Assembly: GCA_005778835.1 (NCBI GenBank)
Contig: SXMG01000051.1
Coordinates: 1-35,988 of the forward strand
Direction of reading: 5' to 3'
Source: Actinomycetota bacterium
GTDB taxonomy: Bacteria; Actinomycetota; Actinomycetes; Actinomycetales; Microbacteriaceae
Length of the DNA: 35,988 bases
A model generated the notes under the pieces. That model saw only the letters and a list, made by a program, of their open reading frames with translations, was not told the DNA's origin and searched no databases. Below are positions 21,354-30,300 of the stretch, in pieces (position 1 is the first letter of the stretch; every line of letters starts with the position of its first letter). A program made the translations under genes and the position numbers.

Positions 21354-22073
21354 ATGAGTCGACGGGCGGTATCGAGTCGCTCGACCCCGCGCGCCGCGGT
21401 GCTCGACGGCGTCGACTCACGCGCTGCGACCGACGAGCTGCTCGGCGGACTGCGCCGAGGGGGCTTCGCCGGCCGCGCCCTCGGTGCGTTCATCGCCGAC
21501 GCGACGCTGCGCAGCATCCGTGAGGCCCGCAAGCGACCCGTCGCGCTCGCCGAAGCGACCGCGGTGCACGCTGGTATGGCGGCGCTTGCACACCCTCATG
21601 GCCGCGTCTGGGTCGCGACTAGCTGGCTCATGACCGTGACGCATCTCGGGATGCTCGAGGAGCGCCGCACGATGGGCATCCCCAATCTGCTCACGATCGC
21701 TCGGGCGAATCTGCCCGCAGCCGAGGCGCGACTCGGGTCGGCGGTGCCAGTTCTGGCGCTGGTCACAGACTTCATCGACGGCAAGCTCGCGCGCCGCACG
21801 GGCACGGTCACCCGCTTCGGTACGCAGGGCGACTACCTCGCCGACGCCGCGCTCTGGACCTGGTTCACGGTGAAGCACGAGCACAGCCGCGGGTGGCAGC
21901 TCGCGACTCTCGCCGCGTGGGCGATTCCGGTCGCGGGGCTCACGATCGCGAGCGTCGCGAAGGGCGGCATGGTCGATGTGCCGCGCTCGCGCTGGCTGCG
22001 CCCGGCCGCCGCGGTCGAGGTGCTCATCGGGGCGCGAGTGCTCGCCCGGCTGCTGGCTCGCCGCCGCGGCTAG
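21354..22073 (+). CDS. CDP-alcohol phosphatidyltransferase family protein
   Basis: A 239-residue membrane enzyme of phospholipid-type synthesis. The full active-site signature DGx2ARx8Gx3Dx3D is present: D142, G143, A146, R147, G156, D160 and D164. The N-terminal 75 residues are an arginine- and alanine-rich cytosolic extension unusual for the family. Hydrophobic segments flank the motif and fill the C-terminus. It should join an alcohol to a CDP-activated lipid, but the acceptor is unknown. AGGAGG-like sequence (AGGGAGG, 21341-21347) lies seven bases before the ATG. The stop overlaps the EamA gene stop in CTAG. Confidence 0.82.
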   Translation: MSRRAVSSRSTPRAAVLDGVDSRAATDELLGGLRRGGFAGRALGAFIADATLRSIREARKRPVALAEATAVHAGMAALAHPHGRVWVATSWLMTVTHLGMLEERRTMGIPNLLTIARANLPAAEARLGSAVPVLALVTDFIDGKLARRTGTVTRFGTQGDYLADAALWTWFTVKHEHSRGWQLATLAAWAIPVAGLTIASVAKGGMVDVPRSRWLRPAAAVEVLIGARVLARLLARRRG

Positions 22074-22921
22074 AGCGACGCGAGCACGAGGGCGCCCGAG
22101 GCGACTACGAGACCCGTGATCTGCCATCGCGTCATGAGTTCGCGCAAGAAGACGCGGCCGATGATCGCCGTGAAGATCGGCGCGGCCGGGGCGAGGATCG
22201 CGAGCAGCACGAGGTCGCCCGCCTGCAGCGCGAGCACGAGGAAGAGGTTGCCGAGAATGTCGGCGGCTCCGGCGGCGACGGGGATGAGCACGTGCCGACC
22301 CCGGAAGTGCATCGCGACGGAGCGGCCGCCCTCCTGCGCGAGCATCCGCGACAGCAGCAGCATCGCCACGATCGTGATGCTGATGCGGGCGGCGAAGACC
22401 GGCCAGAAGCCGTCGGCTTCGGGCGCGAAGTTGATCGAGACCACGAAGACTGAGAAGAGCAGCGCAGCGATGAAGGCCAGGAGAGGGCCGCGAAGGCTCG
22501 GCCTCTTTCCGTCGACGGACGGTCGGTAGGTGACGAGCAGGATGGCGAGAACGCACAGCACGAGGCCGATAGCGCGCAGCGGCGTCATGGCATCGCCCGA
22601 CAGCAGCCCGACGATCGTGAGTACTGCGGTGGTGACGACCGCGATGATCGCCCCGGCGATGCCGACCGGACCGATCGCGTAGGCGCGATAGGCGAGCGGC
22701 AGGCCGACGCCGGCCGAAGCGCCCGCAAGAAGGCCGAGGCCAATGCCGGTCGCGCTCGGGGTGCCAGGCATGACGGCCGCGATGGTGAGCGAAACAGCGA
22801 TCGTCGTGAGGCCCGCGATGGTGACGACGATCGGAACCGGCAGTCGACGCGCGGCGACCCCGCCCAGCACGTTGCTCGCCGAGACGAACACCGCATTGAT
22901 GAGCACGAAGACGACAGCCAT
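22070..22921 (-). CDS. EamA/DMT-family transporter
   Basis: A 283-residue drug/metabolite transporter with ten predicted membrane segments arranged as two EamA repeats (the second ends in FTAIIGRVFLRELMTRWQITG). It probably exports or exchanges a small metabolite; the substrate is unknown. ATG 22919-22921 is taken as the start because the first membrane segment (VVFVLINAVFVSASNVL) begins right after it; the open frame further upstream overlaps the divergent methyltransferase promoter. No clear ribosome site is seen. Confidence 0.8.
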   Translation of the reverse strand: MAVVFVLINAVFVSASNVLGGVAARRLPVPIVVTIAGLTTIAVSLTIAAVMPGTPSATGIGLGLLAGASAGVGLPLAYRAYAIGPVGIAGAIIAVVTTAVLTIVGLLSGDAMTPLRAIGLVLCVLAILLVTYRPSVDGKRPSLRGPLLAFIAALLFSVFVVSINFAPEADGFWPVFAARISITIVAMLLLSRMLAQEGGRSVAMHFRGRHVLIPVAAGAADILGNLFLVLALQAGDLVLLAILAPAAPIFTAIIGRVFLRELMTRWQITGLVVASGALVLASL

Positions 22922-22999
22922 GACCGAACTTTCGACGAGAAGGGATGGCCGCCGAACGAGATCGGGAGACGCCGTGCTCAGCCTAGCGAGCGCGCCCTG

Positions 23000-23005
23000 T
23001 ACGGT
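23000..23005 (+). promoter_or_regulatory. -10 box TACGGT, leaderless start of the RlmA-like gene
   Basis: TACGGT lies seven bases before GTG 23013 and fixes this start. Confidence 0.5.
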
Positions 23006-23012
23006 TGCGCGA

Positions 23013-23855
23013 GTGAGCACCCTCGACGCGACCTTCGACATTCTGCAGTGCCCGAGCTGCGGCGAGCCGCTGTCGCCGGCCGACGACGGGGCCACGTGCG
23101 CCAACCGTCACCACTTCGACCGTGCCCGCCAGGGCTACGTGAGCCTGCGCGCCGCCCACAAGGGCAAGGGTGCCCCCGCGAGCGGCGACACCCCCGAGAT
23201 GCTCGAGGCGCGCGAGCGCTTTCAGGCCGAGGGCTTTCACGATGACATCGCCGCAGCCGTGCTCGCGGCGGTGCCGGCGGACGCACGCGGCTGGCTCGCC
23301 GACCTCGGTGGCGGCACCGGGTGGTACGCCGCCCAGATTCTGGATGCCCGCCCCGAGCTGCACGGAGTCGTCCTCGACGCCTCGGCTCCGGCCGTGCGCA
23401 TCGCCGCCCGAGCCCACGAGCGCCTCGCCGCCGTGAGCGCCGACGTGTGGAGCGGCATTCCCCTGCGCGACGCGAGCGTCGACGTCGCTCTGCGCATCTT
23501 CGCGCCGGGCAGCGCCGACGAGGTGCGGCGCATCCTCGCTCCCGGCGGCACCGCGATCTTCGTCGTGCCGCACGGCGACCACCAGCGCGAGCTCGGGCAC
23601 GGTCTCAAGCTCATGAAGGTGCCGGCGGGCAAGGCAGACGATGTCGCGGCGAGCATCCCCGACGCGACGCTCGTGAGCTCGGTCGAGGTGCGCCAGCGCG
23701 TCGAGCTCTCTGTCGAGCAGGCCCTCGACGCCGTGTTCATGGGCCCCAACGCTTTTCACCAGGACCGCGTGAAGGTCGGCGCCGTGCTCGAGGGCTGGAC
23801 GGCCCCGATCAGCGTGACGCTCGCCGTGACGGTCGTGGCCCTGCAGGTCGACTAG
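23013..23855 (+). CDS. RlmA-like 23S rRNA (guanine-N1) methyltransferase
   Basis: A 280-residue enzyme resembling RlmA(I)/RlmA(II), which methylate G745 or G748 in 23S rRNA helix 35 using S-adenosylmethionine. The N-terminal zinc site is clear: C13 and C16 in CPSCGEPL, then C29 and H33 in CANRHHFDRARQGYVSL. The SAM-binding Rossmann core begins at LADLGGGTGWYAAQ, and VRRILAPGGTAIFVVPH is its later strand. RlmA(II) confers tylosin resistance in producers, so the exact position could matter for macrolide sensitivity; I cannot tell which it modifies. The start is a leaderless-type GTG. Confidence 0.85.
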   Translation: MSTLDATFDILQCPSCGEPLSPADDGATCANRHHFDRARQGYVSLRAAHKGKGAPASGDTPEMLEARERFQAEGFHDDIAAAVLAAVPADARGWLADLGGGTGWYAAQILDARPELHGVVLDASAPAVRIAARAHERLAAVSADVWSGIPLRDASVDVALRIFAPGSADEVRRILAPGGTAIFVVPHGDHQRELGHGLKLMKVPAGKADDVAASIPDATLVSSVEVRQRVELSVEQALDAVFMGPNAFHQDRVKVGAVLEGWTAPISVTLAVTVVALQVD

Positions 23856-23996
23856 CGCGGCGCCCCCGGGCGCGTGCGGGGGTTAGCCCCACCCCGGTTC
23901 GTGGGTGGGCCGGATGCCGCGCGCGACCGTGGATCGCGAGGCTGGAGTCACCCCGGCGCGCAGTGCGTCGTGGCAGTCTGACCTCAGGAGAACACC
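23856..23996. other. Intergenic region with weak hairpins before the kinase gene
   Basis: It holds a CCCCCG...CGGGGG hairpin and a CCCACCC...GGGTGGG hairpin in the first 60 bases. These may end the methyltransferase message. No clear promoter box for the histidine kinase gene is recognisable. Confidence 0.4.
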
Positions 23997-25388
23997 ATGA
24001 CCACCGCCCCCTCGACCACCGCGACTCCCGTCGCCGCCGACAGCTGGGGCTACGGCGCCCTCTGGCGCCGCGTGCCCCGCGCGCTCGGCTACCTGATTCC
24101 GACCTTCCTCATCGCTATCGCGGTGAGCGCAGCCCTCACGTCGCTCGTGTCGGGCGCTGCGAGCCTGCTCGTCTTCGTCGTCGGCATCTATGTGCTCGCG
24201 CTCACGCTGCTGCTCTCACGCTACGCAGGGCAGTTCGAGATCGCGCGCTTGCGCTTCTCGGGTGAGACGCCGATCGCGCAGCCGGTGTGGCCGAGCGACC
24301 CGAGCATGGTGTGGTGGAAGCGCTGGCTGCGTCCGCTCGCCAACGGCCGCTACTGGCTGGCGTTGCTGCACGGCGCGATCATCGCGCCGATCATCGCAAC
24401 GCTGAGCTTCGTCGTGCTGACGATCTGGCTCTCGTTCATCGTGGCCGCCGTGGCGCTGCCGATCCGGCTTGCCATCGTCGGCCCCGAGCTGTGGGCCATC
24501 GATTCGACCGATCCCGACTGGCTCATTGCCAATGGGTGGCTTGAGCGGGTCGCCCCGACCCTCGCCGTCATCGCGATCGTGCTCGGCGTCATCGCCCTCG
24601 TGACCCTTCCCTACGTGCTGCGCGGCATGACCTGGCTGCACGCCGCGATCGCGCGCCCGTTCCTCGGCCGCTTTACGAACGAGCAGCTCGAGCAGCAGGT
24701 GTCGAACCTCTTCACCTCGCGTCAGGCCGCCGTCGCCGCCGAGGGCTCAGCCTTGAGCCGCATCGAGCGCGACATTCACGACGGCCCTCAGCAGCGCCTC
24801 ATCCGCCTGCAGATGGATCTCTCCGCCGCCGAGCGTCGCCTTGCCGACGGCACCGCCGACCCCGCCGAGGCGATCACCCTGATTCAGGATGCCCGCCGTC
24901 AGGCCCACGACGCCCTCGACGAGCTGCGCAACCTGTCGCGGGGCTTCGCGCCGCCGCTGCTGCTCGACCGCGGACTCTTCGCGGCCCTCGAGTCGCTCGC
25001 GACCCGCTCGAGCATTCCCGTGACGCTCGAGACCGAACTGGGCGCGACCGCGAACCTGCCCGACGAGGTGGCCCGCAACGCCTACTTCGTGGCGAGCGAG
25101 CTCATCGCCAACGCGGCGAAGCACTCGCAGGCCGGCGGCATCACGTTGAGCGTCACGACCGCCGACGGCGCCCTCGTCGTCGTCGTGAAGGATGACGGCG
25201 CGGGCGGTGCGGTCGAGAAGACCGGGCACGGCCTCGCCGGACTGCGCGACCGCTCGGCGGGCATGGGCGGCACGTTCGCGCTCTCCAGCCCCGAGGGCGG
25301 CCCGACCGAGGTTCGCGTGACGCTGCCGCTCGCGGGCGTGGGCGCAGCATCCACCGCGGGCGATGCCGACAGCACGCCGACTGCCTAG
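23997..25388 (+). CDS. Two-component sensor histidine kinase (NarL-type, HisKA_3)
   Basis: A 463-residue membrane kinase. The N-terminal half holds four to five membrane segments (residues about 30-215) and a sensor-like module between them with WPSDPSMVWWKRWLRP. The dimerisation domain has the phospho-acceptor H261 in ERDIHDGPQQRL. The HATPase_c domain follows (SELIANAAKHSQA as N-box; DDGAGG and GHGLAGLRDR as G-boxes). The signal is unknown; a membrane-sensing role is plausible since no large extracytoplasmic domain is present. AGGAGA precedes the ATG. It is immediately upstream of its cognate regulator. Confidence 0.9.
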   Translation: MTTAPSTTATPVAADSWGYGALWRRVPRALGYLIPTFLIAIAVSAALTSLVSGAASLLVFVVGIYVLALTLLLSRYAGQFEIARLRFSGETPIAQPVWPSDPSMVWWKRWLRPLANGRYWLALLHGAIIAPIIATLSFVVLTIWLSFIVAAVALPIRLAIVGPELWAIDSTDPDWLIANGWLERVAPTLAVIAIVLGVIALVTLPYVLRGMTWLHAAIARPFLGRFTNEQLEQQVSNLFTSRQAAVAAEGSALSRIERDIHDGPQQRLIRLQMDLSAAERRLADGTADPAEAITLIQDARRQAHDALDELRNLSRGFAPPLLLDRGLFAALESLATRSSIPVTLETELGATANLPDEVARNAYFVASELIANAAKHSQAGGITLSVTTADGALVVVVKDDGAGGAVEKTGHGLAGLRDRSAGMGGTFALSSPEGGPTEVRVTLPLAGVGAASTAGDADSTPTA

Positions 25389-25391
25389 GCT
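25386..25391 (+). promoter_or_regulatory. -10 box TAGGCT overlapping the kinase stop
   Basis: The TAG of TAGGCT is also the kinase stop codon. The box is seven bases before the regulator ATG, so the regulator may have its own leaderless promoter beside read-through from the kinase gene. Confidence 0.45.
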
Positions 25392-25398
25392 GAACGCC

Positions 25399-26049
25399 AT
25401 GCCAGCCCTTCGCGTAGCCGTTGCCGATGATTCGGTACTGCTGCGCGAAGGGCTGGTGCGCGTGCTGCGCGATGCGGGGCTCGAGGTCGTCGGCGCGTTC
25501 GGCGATGCCGAGGCCCTGCTCGCGGCCCTGCCCGCTCTCGCACCCGATGCGGTCGTGCTCGATGTGCGCATGCCGCCGACCTTTCGCGACGAAGGTGTGC
25601 GCGCCGCGATCGAGGTGCGACGTCGGCACCCCGACATCGCGATCCTGCTGCTGTCGCAGTACGTCGAGGTCGCCTACGCGCAAGAGCTGCTCGCGGCGGG
25701 AACGGGCGGCATCGGCTACCTGCTGAAAGACCGCGTGATCTCGCTCGACGAGGTGCGGGATGCCCTCGAGCGTGTCGCCGCTGGCGGCACTGTGCTCGAC
25801 CCCGAGGTCATCACGCAGCTCATGGCGCGACGCGTCGACCCACTCGCCGCGCTCACCGCGCGCGAGCGCGAGGTGCTCGAGCTCATGGCGCAGGGCCGCA
25901 CGAACGCTGCCATCGCCGCGGCCCTGTTCATCGGCGTCGGAGCCGTCGAGAAGCACATCTCCGCCATCTTCGCCAAGCTCGGTCTCGACGCCGCCGACGG
26001 CGACCACCGCCGCGTGCTCGCGGTGCTTGCCTGGCTGCAAGCTCAGTAG
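25399..26049 (+). CDS. LuxR/NarL-family response regulator
   Basis: A 216-residue DNA-binding regulator. The receiver domain has the acidic pair D10-D11, the phospho-acceptor D55 in VVLDVRMPP, and the conserved Lys in YLLKDR. The LuxR-type helix-turn-helix is LTAREREVLELMAQGRTNAAIAAAL (in two turns) ending VEKHISAIFAKLGL. It starts ten bases after the kinase gene and is surely its partner. ATG 25399 is preferred because the receiver fold begins at once; the frame open further upstream is within the kinase gene. Its 3' end overlaps the convergent coiled-coil gene by seven bases. Confidence 0.92.
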   Translation: MPALRVAVADDSVLLREGLVRVLRDAGLEVVGAFGDAEALLAALPALAPDAVVLDVRMPPTFRDEGVRAAIEVRRRHPDIAILLLSQYVEVAYAQELLAAGTGGIGYLLKDRVISLDEVRDALERVAAGGTVLDPEVITQLMARRVDPLAALTAREREVLELMAQGRTNAAIAAALFIGVGAVEKHISAIFAKLGLDAADGDHRRVLAVLAWLQAQ

Positions 26050-27287
26050 CGGGCGAGCACCTCGGCGTCGCGCGCGTGCGTGAGCGCGCGGCGTGCGGCA
26101 TCGAGTGCGTCGACGGGGTCGGTGTCGATGAGGGCGGCGGATGCCCGCAACTCGTCCTCCGCCTCGGCCAGCCGCGCCCGGGCGCCCGCGGAGCCGCCCG
26201 AGCCGAGTGCCTCGCGGGCGACCGCCAGCTGCGCCTCGGTCTGCACCCGCGCGGCGAGGTACGCCTCACGCGCGTGCGCGAGTCGCTGAGCCTGCGTGCG
26301 CGACGAGGCGAGCGCCACCTCGACGGCGTCCATCGCCGTGCGCAGGTCGTCGAGCTGCTCGAGCGGGTCGGCACCGGCCGACTTCGTCGCCTCGACGGCG
26401 CGGTCGAGCTCGGCGACGGCCTCGGTGATCGCCGCACCCGAGTCGCCGTCGGGCGCCGCGCCGGCGGCCTCGAGCGCTTCGGTGCGGGCGACGCGGGCGT
26501 CGTCGCGCAACTGCTGCAGCGCGTCGGCCGCGTCGTCGAGCCGTTCGGCCACGGCGTCGACCGCGTCGAGCGCCTCGTCGGCGGCGAAGAGCATGCGCTC
26601 GGCCTCGGCGATGGTCTGCATGACGCTGCTCGCGGGGGCCGTGCTGCCCGGCGCCGCCTCCGCTGCCAGACTCTCGGCGCGGTCGAGTGCCCGGGCAGCA
26701 CGCTCGGGGGCGTCGACAGCGGGGCCGAGCGCGGTGCGGGCGTGCTGCTCGAGCAGGGCATCCCGCTGCCGGGTCGTCACAGTGAGGCGGGCACGGGCGT
26801 CGGCGACGCGGGTGCGCACTCGCTCGAGCCGGTCGGGCGCCGTCGATTCGAGCGAGCGGCGCTCCCGGAAGCTTGCGGCCTGCTCGCTCAGGGTGCGCTC
26901 GATGCGGTCGGCGAGCATGACGATGCGGGCCGCGCGCTCGCGATTGGCCAGGCCGGCGCCCGGCTCGTCGTCGATGAGCCGGTGCAGCCGGAAGATCTCG
27001 TCGCGGTCGGTGCGCGCCTGCCGCACGGCGTCGCGGTAGTCGGCTGCGGCCTTCTCGCCGAACTGGGCGATCGCGAATTCGACGTCGCTCTCGCCCTCGC
27101 CGATGCGGTCGTCAGCACGCACGAGGGCGGAGCCCGCGCGGCGCCGCACGTCGCCCGAGACCTGCGCCGGCCGAGAGCGGCGGCGCGAGACGATGACGAT
27201 GCCGCCCACGAGCACGGCGGCCACGACGACGAGCAACGTGACCCCGCCGGCGACCAGAGCCGAGACCAACCCGCTCACGAGTTCCAC
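26043..27287 (-). CDS. Membrane-anchored coiled-coil protein
   Basis: A 414-residue protein of unknown function. One membrane segment lies at residues about 8-33, followed by a basic stop-transfer sequence (SRRRSRPAQ). The rest is almost wholly alpha-helical and rich in Ala, Arg and Glu, with heptad character suggesting long coiled coils in the cytosol. It resembles the part after the membrane segment in actinobacterial TPM-domain proteins, but the TPM domain itself is absent, so it may be a TPM-less relative. The GTG start has TAGAAT six bases upstream. It is divergent from the helicase-like gene. Confidence 0.65.
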   Translation of the reverse strand: MELVSGLVSALVAGGVTLLVVVAAVLVGGIVIVSRRRSRPAQVSGDVRRRAGSALVRADDRIGEGESDVEFAIAQFGEKAAADYRDAVRQARTDRDEIFRLHRLIDDEPGAGLANRERAARIVMLADRIERTLSEQAASFRERRSLESTAPDRLERVRTRVADARARLTVTTRQRDALLEQHARTALGPAVDAPERAARALDRAESLAAEAAPGSTAPASSVMQTIAEAERMLFAADEALDAVDAVAERLDDAADALQQLRDDARVARTEALEAAGAAPDGDSGAAITEAVAELDRAVEATKSAGADPLEQLDDLRTAMDAVEVALASSRTQAQRLAHAREAYLAARVQTEAQLAVAREALGSGGSAGARARLAEAEDELRASAALIDTDPVDALDAARRALTHARDAEVLARY

Positions 27288-27293
27288 GCCCCG

Positions 27294-27299
27294 ATTCTA
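27294..27299 (-). promoter_or_regulatory. -10 box TAGAAT, leaderless start of the coiled-coil gene
   Basis: TAGAAT lies six bases before GTG 27287 on the minus strand. Confidence 0.55.
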
Positions 27300-27357
27300 G
27301 GCGCGCGGGTTGTGCGGCAGACCGCGCGGAATCCCCAGAAACTCGGGTGTGTCGCCG

Positions 27358-27363
27358 TAGGGT
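27358..27363 (+). promoter_or_regulatory. -10 box TAGGGT, leaderless start of the helicase-like gene
   Basis: TAGGGT lies six bases before GTG 27370. There is no ribosome site. Confidence 0.5.
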
Positions 27364-27369
27364 GGCCGC

Positions 27370-30300
27370 GTGTGGCGTGCCGACCGATACGACGATCATG
27401 AGATCGACGCCGACGACGTCAGCGGGGCCAACCCCCTGCAGCCCTCGTCGGTGCGGTTCGACGACCCCCGGGTGGTCGCGATGAACGTCGCCTCGCCCAT
27501 CTGGGATCGCTGGCGCACCGAGCTCGCCACCGTCGGCGGCTCGAGCACGCTGCTGCACTTCACCGACGACCCGCGCGGCCGCATCGAGCTCGGCACGAGC
27601 CACCCCGGCGGCCTCGCGCGGTTCATCGCCGGCAGCCCCACCCTTCTCAGCAATCTCGTGCGCGACGACGTGGCGCTCAAGCAGGCGCGCATCGCGGCGG
27701 AGCGCATAGCCGACGCCGGCGTCGAGCTCGCGAGCGCGCGCGGCATCGACGCCGTGCAGCTCGGCATCGGCCTCGTCTCGTGGCGCGTCGACGGCGTCGA
27801 TCACTGCGCCCCGCTGCTGCTGCGCCCCTTGCGTCTGCGGCGTCGGGGTCGGGATGTCGAGCTCACGCTCACCGGAACCGTCGCCGTCAACCCGGCGCTG
27901 GCCCGTGCGCTCGCCGAGCAGTTCTCGGTGCACCTCGACGAGGCCGCCTTCGTCGCCCTTGCCCACGACGGCGACGCGTTCAAGCCGAACCCGCCGCTCG
28001 ACCGCCTGCGAGGCCTGACGGCGCACCTGCAGGGCATCACGATCAGCCCGCGCTTGGTCGTCAGCACGTTCGCCGAAGTCGGCCCGCAGCTCGTGGCCGA
28101 TGCGCACGACCTCGCGCATCCGGTGCTCGATGCCCTCGCTGGCAACACGAGCGCCCGCTGGGCCGTCAACGAGAGCCAGTCGCCCGTCGAGGCCGTGCCC
28201 GCCGACGAGCGCCCGCCCGAGACCGACCTGCTGCTGCTCGATGCCGATGCCGAGCAAGAGCACGTCATCGCGTCGATCGCGGCTGGCAACTCACTCGTCG
28301 TCAAGACGCTGCCCGGCACGGGTGCGACCCAGACCGTGGTCAACGCGCTCGGCGCCCTCGTGGCCCAGAACAAGCGCGTGCTCGTCGTGAGCCCGCGCCG
28401 CGCGAGCCTTCGCACGATCGCGCAGCGCTTCGGCGACATCGGCCTTCCCGGCATCGCGGTCACGGCGCGCAGTCTGCGCCGCGACGTCATTCGCGCGATC
28501 AGCCGCAACGAGAAGGCGCAGCGCCCGCGCGTCGCCGACGTCAACGAGGCGCTCACCCGCTTGCGCGCGGTGCTGATCGACTACCGCGAGGCGCTCTCGC
28601 GCCCCGACGACGAGCTCGGCATCAGCGTCATCGACTGCGTCACCGAGCTCAGCCGACTGGCTCTGCTGCCCACACCGCCGACAACGCGGGCCCGACTCAG
28701 CCGCGCGGCCGTCGAGCTGCTGGCCGCCGACCGCCGCGAGGCCGCCGAGACGATGGTGCAGGCTGCCGAGCTCGGGCAGTTCAGCTACGGCCCGGGCGAT
28801 TCACCCTGGTACGGAGCCTCGTTCCGCACCGGCGACGAGGCCATCGCGGCGCAGCAGCTCGCGCGCCGCCTGCACCATGAGACCGTGCCGCGCCTCGTCG
28901 AGCGCGGCCGTGCGCTCATCGGCGTGACCCCTATGCGGCCGTTCGAGACCCTCGCCGAGCTCGGCGTCTACCTGCGCCTGCTCGCCGACCTGCGCGACAC
29001 GCTCGACCGCTTCCAGCCCGCCGTCTTCGACCGCTCGCTGAGCGAGCTCATCGCGGCCACCGCGCCTCGCCGCGAGTCGTCGACCATGCCCGCCGCCACG
29101 CGTCGTCGACTCAAGGGCCTCGCCAAGGAGTACCTGCGCCCGGGCGTCAGCGTGAGCGACCTGCACGAGGCGCTCACGCGCATTCAGCAGCAGCGCGTGC
29201 TCTGGCAGCGCTTCGTGCCGAGCGGCATCACGCCGACCGTGCCCGTCGGCATCGCCGATGTCGCCGTCGCCTTCCAGCAGGTCGAGCTCGATCTCGCGGC
29301 CCTGGATGCTCCGCTCGGCCACCACAGCCGTGACCAGCAGCTCGCGCACCGGCCCCTCGCCGAGCTGCACGCGATGCTCGCGGGTCTCGCTGCCGAGAGC
29401 GACGTGCTCGCCAACCTGCAAGAGCGCACGACGCTGCTCAACCGCCTCGAGCAGTTCGACGTGGGCCCGCTACTGAGCGACCTCGCCGCGCGGCACGTCG
29501 CGCGCGAGCAGGTCGCCGCCGAGCTCGAGCTCGCCTGGTGGCGTTCGGCGCTCGACAGCCTGCTGCAGCACGACCGCGCCCTCCTCGGCGCCGAGCCCGA
29601 CGTGCTCGAGCGGCTCGAAGCCGACTTCCGCCTCGTCGACGAGGCGCACGCCGCCGGAGCCGCGCAGCTGCTCGCGTGGCAGCTCGCCGAGAACTGGTCG
29701 ATCGGCATCACCGACTGGCCCGACGAGGCCGATGCGCTGCGCTCGGCGCTCAAGTCGGGGCACCTCAGCTCGGCCACTTTGCAGCGCGACGCCCCGCACC
29801 TCAGCCGGCCGATCGCGCCCGTGTGGCTCGCCTCGCCCTACGACGTTCACCTCATCAGCGACGAGATCGCGTTCGACACCGTGCTGCTGCTCGACGCAGG
29901 AGCCGTCACCGTGGCCGAGGTCGCGAACTCGGTGCGCCGCGGCCGCCAGGTCGTCGCGATCGGTGACCCGGTGACCCAGGCTCCTGCGCCCTTCCGCATC
30001 GCTGTCGGCGACGCGATCGACGACGGCGATGTCGATGCCCGGCATGCCGGGTCGGCGCTCTTCCAGCTCAGCGAACTGCTGCCGGCGGTCTCGCTCACGC
30101 GCTCGTACCGCGCCGGGGGCGAAGACCTCGCCGAACTCGTGAACCGCAGGTTCTACGCCGGCCGCATCGAGTCGCTGCCCTGGGCCGGATCCTTCCTCGG
30201 GCATCCCTCGATCGCGGTCGACTACCTCGACGGCGGCCACGGCATGCCCGACGACGACACCGGGGCGATCGAGAGCGTCGACGTCGAGGTGCGCCGCACC

